Shown here: positions 49,419 through 59,088 of the stretch, piece after piece
Numbering within the stretch: position 1 is the first letter of the stretch
Layout of the letters: each line of letters opens with the position of its first letter
Source of the DNA: RPQJ01 sp963744735
Lineage (GTDB): Bacteria > Pseudomonadota > Gammaproteobacteria > Steroidobacterales > Steroidobacteraceae
Length of the DNA: 64,000 nucleotides
Direction of reading: 5' to 3'
NCBI GenBank assembly: GCA_963744735.1
Contig: CAVUVH010000020.1
Location: 129,131 to 193,130, forward strand
Position numbers and translations under genes: made by a program
The notes under the pieces: model-generated
What the model was told of the DNA's origin: nothing
What the model saw: the letters and a program-made list of their open reading frames with translations, nothing else
Database searches by the model: none

Positions 49419-49469
49419 GGTGAATCCCGGGTGCGGTGTGAACTTCGGCCGTGCGCGGACCAGGTCGCT

Positions 49470-52400
49470 TCAGACGAGGACCCGCTCGATGCCGCCGGCG
49501 TTGGCCCGCTGCACGTACGTCTCGAGCCAGGCGGCGCCCAGCAGGTGGCGCGCCATCTCGACCACGATGTAGTCGGCGCTGGTGCCCGCATCGTCATCGT
49601 ATCGCGACAGGCCCTGCAGGCACGACGGGCAGGACGTCAGGACCTTCACCTCGCCGCGGAAGCCGTCCCTGCGCAGGTCTGCCGCCCCCTGTTCCATCTC
49701 GCGCTGCTTGCGGAACCGGACCTGCGTCGCGATGTCCGGGCGCGCCACGGCAAACGTGCCGGATTCGCCGCAGCAGCGGTCGTTCTTCGCGACCGCGCCA
49801 TTGGCGCCCGCGTCCAGCAGCGCGTTGACCACCTTGAGCGGGTCGTGCGTCTTCATCGGCGAGTGGCAGGGGTCGTGGTACATGTAGCGCGTGCCGGTCG
49901 CACCCTCGAGCCGGATGCCCTTCTCGAGCAGGAACTCGTGGATGTCGAGGATGCGCGAGCCCGGGAAGATCTGGTCGAACTCATAGCCCTGCAGCTGGTC
50001 ATGGCAGGTGCCGCAGCTCACCACCACGGTCTTGATGTCGAGGTAGTTGAGCGTGTTGGCCACGCGATGGAACAGCACCCGGTTGTCGGTGATGATCTTC
50101 TCGGCCTGGTCGAACTGCCCCGCGCCGCGCTGCGGGTAGCCACAGCAGAGATAGCCGGGCGGCAGCACCGTCTGCACCCCTGCGTGCCACAGCATCGCCT
50201 GGGTGGCCAGGCCCACCTGCGAGAACAGGCGCTCCGAGCCGCAGCCGGGGAAGTAGAACACCGCCTCGGAATCGCCCGTCGTGCGCGCCGGGTCGCGGAT
50301 GATCGGGACGTAGTTGCGGTCTTCGACGTCGAGCAGCGCGCGTGCCGTCTTCTTCGGCAGCCCGCCCGGCATCTTCTTGTTGATGAAGTGGATGACCTGT
50401 TCGCGCACCGGCGGCCGCCCGCCGGTCGTGGCCGGCGGGCGCCGGGTCTGCGCCGCGCCGAGCTTGCCCAGCGCCTGGTGGCCCAGCCGCTGCGCCTTGT
50501 AACCCCAGTCGATCATCAGCTTGCGCGTCAGCTTGATCGTGCCCGGGTCGTTCGTGTTGAGGAAGAACATCGCGGCCGACTTCGCCGGATTGCCCGCCTG
50601 GTTGCCGAGGCGGCGCAGCACGTCGCGCATCGCCATCGAGACGTCGCCGAAATCGATGTCGACCGGGCAGGGCGCCTCGCACTTGTGGCAGACCGTGCAG
50701 TGGTCGGCGACGTCGCCGAACTCGTCCCAGTGCTGCAGCGAAACGCCGCGCCGCGTCTGTTCCTCGTACAGGAACGCCTCGATCAGCATCGACGTCGCCA
50801 GGATCTTGTTGCGCGGCGAATAGAGCAGGTTGGCGCCGGGCACGTGCGTGCTGCAGACCGGCTTGCACTTGCCGCAGCGCAGGCAGTCCTTGATCGCGTC
50901 GCTGATCTGGGCGATGTCCGACTGCTGCATGATCAGCGACTCGTGACCGAGCAGGTTGAAGCTCGGCGTGTACGCATTGCGCAGGTCCGCGCCGGGCAGC
51001 AGCTTGCCGGCGTTGAAGTGGCCCTGCGGGTCGATGCGGCGCTTGTAGTCGCGGAAGTCGCGCGTCTCGTCTTCGGTCAGGAACTCGAGCTTGGTGATGC
51101 CGATGCCATGCTCGCCGGAAATCACCCCGCCCAGTTCGCGCGCGACGCGCATGATGCGCGCGACGGCACGATTGGCTGCCTGCAGCATCGCGTAGTTGTC
51201 GGAGTTGACCGGGATGTTGGTGTGCACGTTGCCGTCGCCTGCGTGCATGTGCAGCGCGACGAAGACACGGCCCTGCAGCACGCGCCGGTGGACCGCCTCG
51301 AGGTCCGCCAGCAGCGGCACGAACGGGCCACCCGCGAACAGCCGGCGGAAGACGGCTTTCAGTTCCTGCTTCCAGGACACGCGCAGCGTGCGATCCTGCA
51401 GCAGGTCGAACACGCGCAGGCCCGGCTCGCCTGCGAGGCGCGCCTCTGCCGCGGCGGCGACTTCGTCGAGGCCCAGCCCGCGCAGCGCGCCGGCCGAGTC
51501 CGCGAGCGGACGGTCCAGGCTGGCCGCGTACCACGACCAGCGCCGCCGGCACTGGGCCACGGCCTCGAGCGCCTGCTCGATCCGGCCGCCGAGGACCTCG
51601 TCGCGCGGCATGCGGTCGATGTCCGCATCGCCGGTCTTGCCGAGCCTGGGCTCGCCGCCCAGGTACGCGTCGAGCTCGTCCAGCAGTTCGAGCTTGTTGG
51701 CCAGCGAGTACTCGATGTTGATGCGTTCGATCGCGTCGGTGTACTCGCCGAGCCGCTCGAGCGGGATCACGACGTCCTCGTTGATCTTGAACGCGTTGGT
51801 GTGGCGGGCGATCGCCGCGGTCCGGGCGCGGTCACGCCAGAAGGCCTTGCGCGCCTCGGCGCCGACCGCCGTGAAGCCTTCGCCCGCGCGGGCATTGGCG
51901 ATGCGCACGACATCGGACGCGCAGCGCGCAACCGCCGCCTCGTCCTCGCCCACGATGTCGCCGAGCAGCACCATCTTGGGCAGCGCGCCGCGCTTCGACT
52001 TGGTGGAATAGCCGACCGCCTTGAGGTACCGCTCGTCGAGGTGCTCGAGGCCCGCGAGCCGCACGCCGGCCGTGCGGCCCTGGCGGCCGATCTCGTCGCG
52101 GATCTCGACGATGGCCGGGATCGCGTCGCGCGCCTGGCCGAAGAACTCGAGGCACACGGTGCGGATGTGCGCCGGCATGCGGTGCACGATCCAGCGCGCG
52201 GAGGTGATGATGCCGTCGCAGCCTTCCTTCTGGATGCCCGGCAGGCCGCCCAGGAACTTGTCGGTCACGTCCTTGCCGAGGCCGCCCTTGCGGAACGTGG
52301 CGCCGGCGATCTCGAGTCGCTCGGTGCGCAGGGTCTTCGCGCTGTCGGGCGCCTGGCGGCCGTCCTTCCAGGCCAGCTCGAACACGGCAGTCGCGACGTC

Positions 52401-53318
52401 GTGGATCCTGCCGAGGTTGTGGTCGAGGCGCGTGACCTCGAGCCACTGGCCCTGCGTGTCCACCATGCGCCACCAGGCCAGGTTGTCGAGCGCCGTGCCC
52501 CACAGCACGGCCTTCTTGCCGCCCGCATTCATGGCGATGTTGCCGCCCACGACCGAGGCATCGGCCGAGGTCGGATCGACCGCGAACACGAATCCGGCGC
52601 GATGTGCGGCTTCCTCCACCCGGCGCGTCACCACGCCGGCTTCCGTGAACAGCGTCGGCACGTGGCCATCCACGCCCGGCAGTGGCCGCTGCTCGACCGG
52701 GTCGATGCGCTCGAGCTTCTCGACGTTGATGACGGCGGCAAACGGCGTGAGCGGCACGGCGCTGCCCGTGTAGCCGGTGCCGCCGCCGCGCGGGATCACC
52801 GTGAGGCCGGATTCGATGCAGGCGCGCACCAGGCCCGGCACCTCGGCTTCGGTGTCCGGCGTCAGCACCACGAACGGCGTCTCGACGCGCCAGTCGGTCG
52901 CGTCCGTGGCGTGCGCCACGCGTGCGTAGGCGTCGAAGCAGACATTGTCGTCGCGCGTGTGCGCAGCAAAGGCCTTGCGCGCGCGGCGACGCAGGGTCTC
53001 GGTGCGCTCGAAGGATTCGGCGAACTCCTGCACTGCGACGCGCGCGAACCCGAGCAGCCGGCCGACCTTGGCGTCGCGGGCCACGTCGCCTGGCTCGCGC
53101 CGCTTTTCAATGTCGCCCAGGCGATGGTGCAGCGCCTCGACCAGCAGCTCGCGGCGGCGCGGGTTGTCGAGCAGGTCCTGCTCGAGATAGGGATTGCGCC
53201 GCACGACCCAGATGTCGCCCAGCACCTCGTACAGCATCCGCGCCGAGCGGCCGGTGCGGCGCTCGGTGCGCAGGTCGTCCAGCAGGGCCCAGCCCTCCGG
53301 GCCGAGCAGCCGGATCAC
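49470..53318 (-). CDS. FAD-linked oxidase / Fe-S oxidoreductase, DUF3683 type (N-terminus broken)
   Basis: 1282 residues from GTG 53318. An FAD_binding_4 domain (VIPRGGGTGYTGSAVPLT, DASVVGGNIAMNAGGKKA), a long FAD-oxidase C-terminal domain (MHAGDGNVHTNIPV, SGEHGIG), two 4Fe-4S motifs (CLRCGKCKPVC; CTVCHKCEAPC) and CCG domains (YLCCGYPQRG, SCGTCHDQL, RCCGESG). This is the layout of large D-2-hydroxyacid dehydrogenases such as YdiJ. DUF3683 sequence continues upstream in frame (RLREIPYNYTSFSDREI) to a TGA at ~53440 without a start codon. The real start, perhaps ATG 53529, is therefore separated by an indel near 53400-53440. Confidence 0.87.
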   Translation of the reverse strand: MIRLLGPEGWALLDDLRTERRTGRSARMLYEVLGDIWVVRRNPYLEQDLLDNPRRRELLVEALHHRLGDIEKRREPGDVARDAKVGRLLGFARVAVQEFAESFERTETLRRRARKAFAAHTRDDNVCFDAYARVAHATDATDWRVETPFVVLTPDTEAEVPGLVRACIESGLTVIPRGGGTGYTGSAVPLTPFAAVINVEKLERIDPVEQRPLPGVDGHVPTLFTEAGVVTRRVEEAAHRAGFVFAVDPTSADASVVGGNIAMNAGGKKAVLWGTALDNLAWWRMVDTQGQWLEVTRLDHNLGRIHDVATAVFELAWKDGRQAPDSAKTLRTERLEIAGATFRKGGLGKDVTDKFLGGLPGIQKEGCDGIITSARWIVHRMPAHIRTVCLEFFGQARDAIPAIVEIRDEIGRQGRTAGVRLAGLEHLDERYLKAVGYSTKSKRGALPKMVLLGDIVGEDEAAVARCASDVVRIANARAGEGFTAVGAEARKAFWRDRARTAAIARHTNAFKINEDVVIPLERLGEYTDAIERINIEYSLANKLELLDELDAYLGGEPRLGKTGDADIDRMPRDEVLGGRIEQALEAVAQCRRRWSWYAASLDRPLADSAGALRGLGLDEVAAAAEARLAGEPGLRVFDLLQDRTLRVSWKQELKAVFRRLFAGGPFVPLLADLEAVHRRVLQGRVFVALHMHAGDGNVHTNIPVNSDNYAMLQAANRAVARIMRVARELGGVISGEHGIGITKLEFLTEDETRDFRDYKRRIDPQGHFNAGKLLPGADLRNAYTPSFNLLGHESLIMQQSDIAQISDAIKDCLRCGKCKPVCSTHVPGANLLYSPRNKILATSMLIEAFLYEEQTRRGVSLQHWDEFGDVADHCTVCHKCEAPCPVDIDFGDVSMAMRDVLRRLGNQAGNPAKSAAMFFLNTNDPGTIKLTRKLMIDWGYKAQRLGHQALGKLGAAQTRRPPATTGGRPPVREQVIHFINKKMPGGLPKKTARALLDVEDRNYVPIIRDPARTTGDSEAVFYFPGCGSERLFSQVGLATQAMLWHAGVQTVLPPGYLCCGYPQRGAGQFDQAEKIITDNRVLFHRVANTLNYLDIKTVVVSCGTCHDQLQGYEFDQIFPGSRILDIHEFLLEKGIRLEGATGTRYMYHDPCHSPMKTHDPLKVVNALLDAGANGAVAKNDRCCGESGTFAVARPDIATQVRFRKQREMEQGAADLRRDGFRGEVKVLTSCPSCLQGLSRYDDDAGTSADYIVVEMARHLLGAAWLETYVQRANAGGIERVLV

Positions 53319-53662
53319 GATCTCGCGGTCGGAAAACGACGTGTAGTTGTACGGTATCTCGCGCAGCCGCGGCGGCGGATCGAGTTCGTGCCCGGGCTGT
53401 GCGGGGATCGGGGCAGCAGCGAGGGTGCGGAACGGCGTTCACGGGGGGGCGAAATCCAGCCTTGGGGACGGGCGCATTCTCGCCCGAGCCGGTCGCTTTG
53501 GGTACCGGGGAAACCGTCGACGCCTGCATCGGGGCTCCGGCAGCGGTCAGGAGCGAGCGGACGGCATCGCGTCGCTCGGCCCCCTATTGCCCCGGCGATC
53601 ATGCAATATCGCGGAAAATACTCGCGCGCCGCGGGGCGTGGTCGGCAGGGCAGGCAGGGTCG

Positions 53663-54862
53663 ATGACCACCATTGAAGTGTTTCTGATCGCGCTCCTGAT
53701 CGTCTTCACGGTCCCCTACCTGGTGTGGCGACTCGGCCGGACGGAGTACTACGCGCCGCTGGTGGTCGTGCAGATCGTCACTGGCATCCTGCTGGGCCCG
53801 GGCGTGCTCGGGGCGGCTTTCCCCGGCTACTACGATTTCGTCTTCCAGGCGCCGGTGGTGCAGGCGCTGAACGGCATCGCGTGGTGGGCCGTGATGTGCT
53901 TCGTGTGGCTCGCCGGGATCGAGCTGGATCTCCGCAGCGCCTGGGCAGACCGCCGCGACAGCGGCATCACCGCCGGCCTGGCGCTCGGCGTGCCGCTGCT
54001 GGCCGGCTGCGCGGTCGCTGCCGTGCTCGCGCTGTACGGCGGCTGGGTCGGTCCACGAGCGTCGACCTGGCAGTTCATCTTCGGCGTCGGCATGTGCTGC
54101 GCGGTGACGGCGCTGCCCATCCTGGTGCTGTTCCTCGAAAAGCTCGAGATCCTGCGCGAGCCGCTCGGTCAACGCGTCCTGCGCTATGCGAGCATGGACG
54201 ACCTGGCGATATGGGGCGTGCTCGCGCTGATCCTTGCCGACTGGGACCGCGTGGGTCGGCAGGTCGCGTTCCTGGTCGCGTTCGTCATCGCCGGCATTTA
54301 CTTCCGCAAGCTGATGCTGCGGTTGCCGCAGCGCGACCGCTGGTACGTCGGCCTGATCTGGCTGGCGGCCTGCAGCCTGGGCGCGGACTGGGCGGGACTG
54401 CACTTCATGGTCGGCGCGTTCCTCTCCGGCGCCGTGATGGATCGCGACTGGTTCGACCATGGCCGCGTGGATGCCCTCCGGGACAACGTGCTGCTGCTGA
54501 TCATGCCCGTGTTCTTCCTGAGCACGGGCCTGCGCACCGAATGGACGCTGGGGGGCGTGGCGGTGTTTGTTGCGGCCGGTGCACTGCTGGCGGCGGCTGT
54601 CGCCGGAAAACTGCTCGGCACGCGGCTGGCGGGCGCGATCCTGCGGTGGCCGCCGGGTGAGGCTTCGCTGGTGGGCTGGCTGCTGCAGACCAAGGCGCTG
54701 ATCATGATCATCTTTGCGAACGTGCTGCTCGACAAGGGCGTCATCACCGCCACCACCTTCACGGCACTGCTGCTGATGGCTGTCGCGAGCACCACGCTCA
54801 CCGTGCCGATGGCCGCGCCCCTGCTGGCGCGGCTGCGGCGTCCGCGCGCCGGGACGCCGTGA
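53663..54862 (+). CDS. cation:proton antiporter, Kef/CPA2-like
   Basis: 399 residues with about 12-13 membrane helices. VQIVTGILLGPGVLG is the conserved helix-1/2 motif, WLAGIELDLRSAW follows, and ASMDDLAIWGVLALI carries the paired acidic residues of the CPA transport site. No TrkA-N domain. It probably exchanges Na+ or K+ for H+. Start ATG 53663 has only a weak AGGCAGGG upstream. Confidence 0.85.
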   Translation: MTTIEVFLIALLIVFTVPYLVWRLGRTEYYAPLVVVQIVTGILLGPGVLGAAFPGYYDFVFQAPVVQALNGIAWWAVMCFVWLAGIELDLRSAWADRRDSGITAGLALGVPLLAGCAVAAVLALYGGWVGPRASTWQFIFGVGMCCAVTALPILVLFLEKLEILREPLGQRVLRYASMDDLAIWGVLALILADWDRVGRQVAFLVAFVIAGIYFRKLMLRLPQRDRWYVGLIWLAACSLGADWAGLHFMVGAFLSGAVMDRDWFDHGRVDALRDNVLLLIMPVFFLSTGLRTEWTLGGVAVFVAAGALLAAAVAGKLLGTRLAGAILRWPPGEASLVGWLLQTKALIMIIFANVLLDKGVITATTFTALLLMAVASTTLTVPMAAPLLARLRRPRAGTP

Positions 54863-54874
54863 AGCCCCCACGGA

Positions 54875-56317
54875 TCAGGCAGTCCCGCGCCTCGCCTCGA
54901 GTTCCAGCCGGACCTGGTGTGCCCGTTCCTCGGTGATCGGGAACTTCGCAATGGCCCAGATCGCCAGGCCTGAGGCGACAAACGGCACCGCCGAGTCGAA
55001 CAGCCGCATCAGGAAGATGGCCTGATCCGACTGGTTGCCCGCAAGGGCCACGTCGAAACCCGTCGCGTTCAGCAGGAAGCCGCCGCCGGCCAGGGCGGCG
55101 GCCATGCCCAGCTTGATGACCCACCAGAAGACGGCGCCGTACATGCCCTCGCGGCGCTCGCGGGTCTGCAGCTCATCCAGGTCGACGACGTCGGCGATCA
55201 TCGACGGAATGAGCGTGAACAATCCGCCGAGACCGAATGCCAGGAACGGAGCCGGCAGCAGCAGGAGCCAGGGCAGCTCCGGGTCATAGCAGACCCACTT
55301 CATCGCATAACCCAGCATCGATATGCCGATGGCGACGTAGAAGGTTCGCTTCTTGCCGAGCCGCGTGCCCAGCCAGGTGACGATGACGATGACGCAGAAA
55401 GACGCGATGGCCCCCGCGGTTCCGGCGTATCCGGCGAACTCCGCGCCGCGCACCATGTCGCCGCCGAAGACGTAGTAGATGATCACGTAGGACTGCAGCG
55501 ACGCGATCAGGATGAATCCGTTGAACACCAGAAACGTCGCTGCGCACAGGTTCAGGAAAGGCCGGGACTTCAGGGTCACTTTGAAGCCATGCAGGAAGCC
55601 CGCGATGCTGCCCATCAGGCTCGATGCGCCGGCACGCTTCTCCGCAGCCACCGATTCGGTCGCCGCGACGACCGTGACCCGCTCCCGCAGGAAGATCGCA
55701 GGCAGGACTCCGATGGCCATCACGCAGATTCCGATCACGATGGCCAGGCCCGCGGCGCCATCGACCATGCCGTCGAAAAGCCGCTCGTTCTGCATGATCA
55801 GCAGGAACCAGGGCGCGATGACGTAGGCCAGCTGGCCGATGAAGTTCTGCACGCCCATCAGCCGCGTTCGCTCGTTGTAATCGGGCGTCAGCTCGTAGCC
55901 CAGGCCGACCCACGGTGCCGCGAACACGGTGTACGCGAGATAGAAGAGCAGTGAGCCAAGCAGGAAATACCAGAAGTAGAACGACTCGCTCTTGCCGGGT
56001 GGCAGTTGCCAGAGCAGGGCGAAGACGATTCCGACCGCGATCGCCCCGATGAATATGTAAGGACGGCGGCGGCCCCAGCGGGTCCGGGTATTGTCCGAGA
56101 TGTAACCCATGACAGGATCGATGAAGGCATCCCAGAGTCGCGGCAGGGCGCCCAGCAGGCCGACCAGCGCCGGATTCATGCCGAGCCCGAGATTCAGGAC
56201 GATCATCATTCCGCCGCCGGCCGCGGCCAGCAGGTTGTTGACGAACGCGCCCAGGCCGTAGACGACCTTGAGATGAAACGGTATCCGGTCCCCGGGCGCT
56301 GTCTGGTAATGGTTCAT
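54875..56317 (-). CDS. GPH-type sugar:cation symporter (MFS)
   Basis: 480 residues, 12 helices. Hallmarks of the glycoside-pentoside-hexuronide family: LWDAFIDPVMGYISDNTRTR-WGRRRPYI and YELTPDYNERTRLMGVQNFI. These import glycosides with Na+ or H+. Divergent to a sugar-porter gene, sharing a LacI-type operator, and close to a GH17 glucanase. Uptake of laminarin or beta-glucan oligosaccharides is therefore the likely role. Confidence 0.88.
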   Translation of the reverse strand: MNHYQTAPGDRIPFHLKVVYGLGAFVNNLLAAAGGGMMIVLNLGLGMNPALVGLLGALPRLWDAFIDPVMGYISDNTRTRWGRRRPYIFIGAIAVGIVFALLWQLPPGKSESFYFWYFLLGSLLFYLAYTVFAAPWVGLGYELTPDYNERTRLMGVQNFIGQLAYVIAPWFLLIMQNERLFDGMVDGAAGLAIVIGICVMAIGVLPAIFLRERVTVVAATESVAAEKRAGASSLMGSIAGFLHGFKVTLKSRPFLNLCAATFLVFNGFILIASLQSYVIIYYVFGGDMVRGAEFAGYAGTAGAIASFCVIVIVTWLGTRLGKKRTFYVAIGISMLGYAMKWVCYDPELPWLLLLPAPFLAFGLGGLFTLIPSMIADVVDLDELQTRERREGMYGAVFWWVIKLGMAAALAGGGFLLNATGFDVALAGNQSDQAIFLMRLFDSAVPFVASGLAIWAIAKFPITEERAHQVRLELEARRGTA

Positions 56318-56338
56318 CGCGGATCATCGTCACTGATG

Positions 56339-56367
56339 TTGACAGCGCTGTCAAACCAAGTTAGAAG
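56339..56367 (+). promoter_or_regulatory. LacI-type operator overlapping divergent promoters
   Basis: TTGACAGCGCTGTCAA (56339-56354) is a perfect 16-base palindrome with the central CG typical of LacI/GalR-family operators. On the plus strand its TTGACA acts as -35, with TAGAAG (56362-56367) 17 bases on as -10. By symmetry it also supplies a TTGACA on the minus strand toward the symporter gene. Repressor binding would silence both transporters. No LacI-type regulator gene is in the window. Confidence 0.75.
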
Positions 56368-56454
56368 GGCTTTCCTGCGACAAAACCCCCGTTGAAACCC
56401 GCGGACCGGCGCACGTGATCCAGGCCGGCCGAGCCGAGACAAAGCAGACGCGCG

Positions 56455-58017
56455 ATGGAAAAAAATACGGGGTTCATGACCAGGACCGCGCTGATCGTCG
56501 CGCTCGGCGGCTTCCTGATGGGTTTCGACGCATCCGTGATATCGGGCGTGGTCGGCTTCATCCAGGGTGAGTTCGACCTCACGCCGATCGAACTGGGCTG
56601 GTGCGTCTCCTCGCTGGCGTTGACGGCGACGATCGGCATGATGTTCTCCGGGCCGCTGAGCGACCGCATCGGTCGCCGGCCGGTACTGAAGATCGCGGCA
56701 TTGCTGTTCGCCGTGTCCGCGATCGCGTCTGCCGTCGCCCCCGGGTTCATCACGCTCGTGATCGCGCGCATGATCGGCGGCTTCGGCGTCGGCGCGGCGC
56801 TGGTCATCGCGCCCATGTACATCGCCGAGATGGCCCCCCCGGCCTCGCGCGGCCGCCTGGTCTCATTCAACCAGCTGAACATCGTCGTCGGCATCTCGGC
56901 GGCCTTCTTCAGCAACTACCTCATCCTGACGCTCGGCGAATCGCCGGCCGCGTGGGCCGCGGCGCTGCGCCTCGACGACTGGAACTGGCGCTGGATGCTC
57001 GGCATCGAGACGCTGCCTGCCATCCTGTATTACCTCGCGCTGCTGTTCGTGCCCGAGAGCCCGCGCTGGCTCGCCATGCAGGGTCGCGAGGACGAGGCGC
57101 GCGAGGTCCTGAGCCGCGTCAGCGACGCCACCCAGGCAGAGCGCGACCTGCAGGAGGTCAAGGACAGCATCGAGGCGGAGGCAGGACTCGGGCAGGTTTC
57201 CTGGCGTGCCCTGGGCCATCCGTCGCTGCGGCTGGTCATGACCATCGGCATCTCCGTCGGGATACTGCAGCAGATCACCGGGATCAACTCGGTCTTCTTC
57301 TACGCGCCAATGATCTTCGAGCAGTCCGGCATCGGGACCAACGCGGCCTTCATGCAGGCGGTCCTCGTCGGGCTGGTCAACGTGGTCTTCACCGTGGTTG
57401 CGATGTCGCTCATAGACCGCGTCGGGCGAAGGCCGCTGCTCGGGTTCGGCCTGTCCGGAATCGCGGTCAGCATGCTGCTGCTCGCGTACGGATTCGGGTC
57501 TGCAACCTATGCGTTCGACCGGGAGGCGATCGCGGGGCTGCCGGCGGACATTGACCGCCAGCAGCTCTCTGCCCTGGTGGACCGGACTTACTACAGCGAC
57601 ACGGAATTCCGCGAGGCCGTCTCCGCTGCGGTCGGCGGTGATGTCTACCGGAAGTTCGAATCACAGCTCGTCAGCAGCGCCATCACGATGAAGCCGACGC
57701 TCATCCTCTTCGCAATACTGGGTTTCGTCGCGAGCTTCGCTGTTTCCATCGGGCCGGTGATGTGGGTCCTGTTTTCCGAGCTGTTTCCCAACCGGGTCCG
57801 CGGCCTGGCAATATCCTTCGCCGGCCTGGTCAACTCCACGGTGGCATTCGTGGTGACCCTCGTTTTCCCGTGGCAGCTCGCGACACTGGGAAACTCCGCC
57901 ACGTTCCTGATCTACGGCCTGTTTGCGTTGCTCGGATTGATTTTCATCATGCGTATCCTGCCGGAAACAAAGGGCCGTTCGCTCGAGGAACTCGAGGCGG
58001 TGCTCGTCAAGGGCTGA
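56455..58017 (+). CDS. sugar porter family MFS transporter
   Basis: 520 residues, 12 helices. Sugar-porter motifs: GGFLMGFDASVISGVVGFIQ, GPLSDRIGRRPVLKIAALLF, VPESPRWLAMQGREDEA, QQITGINSVFFYAP, and PETKGRSLEELE at the C-terminus. An unusual ~70-residue insert (about 355-415) lies between helices 9 and 10. Likely imports glucose released from beta-glucans. The GH17 gene follows by 42 bases, on the same strand. Confidence 0.9.
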   Translation: MEKNTGFMTRTALIVALGGFLMGFDASVISGVVGFIQGEFDLTPIELGWCVSSLALTATIGMMFSGPLSDRIGRRPVLKIAALLFAVSAIASAVAPGFITLVIARMIGGFGVGAALVIAPMYIAEMAPPASRGRLVSFNQLNIVVGISAAFFSNYLILTLGESPAAWAAALRLDDWNWRWMLGIETLPAILYYLALLFVPESPRWLAMQGREDEAREVLSRVSDATQAERDLQEVKDSIEAEAGLGQVSWRALGHPSLRLVMTIGISVGILQQITGINSVFFYAPMIFEQSGIGTNAAFMQAVLVGLVNVVFTVVAMSLIDRVGRRPLLGFGLSGIAVSMLLLAYGFGSATYAFDREAIAGLPADIDRQQLSALVDRTYYSDTEFREAVSAAVGGDVYRKFESQLVSSAITMKPTLILFAILGFVASFAVSIGPVMWVLFSELFPNRVRGLAISFAGLVNSTVAFVVTLVFPWQLATLGNSATFLIYGLFALLGLIFIMRILPETKGRSLEELEAVLVKG

Positions 58018-58059
58018 CATGGGAATTCACCCATGCCTCGTCCTGCCTGCGGAGAAGCG

Positions 58060-59088
58060 ATGATTTTCGCCCGGCTCGTTGCGCTTGCTGTTCTCGTCGC
58101 CGGCGCCGGTTGTGGCCTGGCGACGGAGACGACCATGCCGGCCGCGAGCGCTTCCAAGGGGCAGGCCACCGGCGCGCTGCTGGCCGGAGAGTCGATGGCC
58201 GTCAGCTATTCTGGATTTCGCGCGGGCCAGTATCCGGACCGGGGCAGCGGCGCCGTGAATCCGAGCGCCGACGAGATTCTCGAGGATCTCGAGATCCTGG
58301 CGCGGCACGGCTTCCGCCTGATTCGCCTGTATGACTCCGGCGACAACACGCGCGCCACGCTCGAGCTGATCCAGGAGCACGACCTGCCGCTGAAGGTATT
58401 GCTCGGGGTCTGGCTCGACGCCGAGTCGAGCAATCACGAAGGCTGCCCCTGGCTCGAGGAGCCGATTCCCGCTGCTAAGCTTGCGTCCAACGCCGTCAGG
58501 AACGACGCCGAGGTCGAGCGCGGAATCGAGCTCGCGCAGCGGTTCCGCGACATCGTGGTTGCCGTCAACGTCGGCAACGAGGCGCTGGTCGAATGGACCG
58601 ACCACGAAGTACCGCTCGACAGGGTCATCACGTACGTGCGCCGTGTGCGGGCAGGCATCGACCAGCCCGTGACGGTGGCCGAGAACTATCTCTGGTGGGC
58701 TCGGAGTGGCGCGCCGCTGGCGGCGGAGGTCGACTTCCTGGGCGTGCACACCTACCCGGTCTGGGAGGGCAAGACCATCGACGAGGCATTGGGCTACACG
58801 GTTGAAAACATAGAGTCCGTGCGTGCCGCATTGCCCGGCCGGCCGATCGCGGTGCTCGAGGCCGGGTGGCCGACGATTGCCAGCGAGTTTGCTGACCGGG
58901 CCAGCGAAGCCAACCAGGCGCGGCACTACGCGGAGCTGCGGCAGTGGGCCGCCTCGACGAACACGACCGTGTTCTGGTTCGCAGCGTTCGACGAGCCCTG
59001 GAAAGGCAGCCCGGACGATCCGCTCGGTGCCGAAAAGCACTGGGGCCTGTTCAATGTCGATCGGACGCCCAAGGAAGCGATGCGATGA
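58060..59088 (+). CDS. GH17 beta-1,3-glucanase-like lipoprotein
   Basis: 342 residues from ATG 58060, with GGAGAA upstream. A lipobox (LVAGAGC) anchors it to a membrane. The TIM-barrel has the GH17 acid/base in VAVNVGNEALVEW and the nucleophile in IAVLEAGWPTI, plus RLIRLYDSGDNTRATLEL. GH17 enzymes cleave or transglycosylate beta-1,3-glucans such as laminarin. It lies downstream of a sugar porter under a LacI-type operator, forming a small glucan-utilisation locus. Confidence 0.88.
   Translation: MIFARLVALAVLVAGAGCGLATETTMPAASASKGQATGALLAGESMAVSYSGFRAGQYPDRGSGAVNPSADEILEDLEILARHGFRLIRLYDSGDNTRATLELIQEHDLPLKVLLGVWLDAESSNHEGCPWLEEPIPAAKLASNAVRNDAEVERGIELAQRFRDIVVAVNVGNEALVEWTDHEVPLDRVITYVRRVRAGIDQPVTVAENYLWWARSGAPLAAEVDFLGVHTYPVWEGKTIDEALGYTVENIESVRAALPGRPIAVLEAGWPTIASEFADRASEANQARHYAELRQWAASTNTTVFWFAAFDEPWKGSPDDPLGAEKHWGLFNVDRTPKEAMR

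Noticed and set aside
48108..53666. 5.5 kb open frame on the plus strand (about 1850 codons)
   Set aside because: Composition is Arg/His/Gln/Ala-rich with no domain; it is the antisense of the GDPD and FAD/Fe-S genes, whose minus-strand products carry full catalytic motifs.
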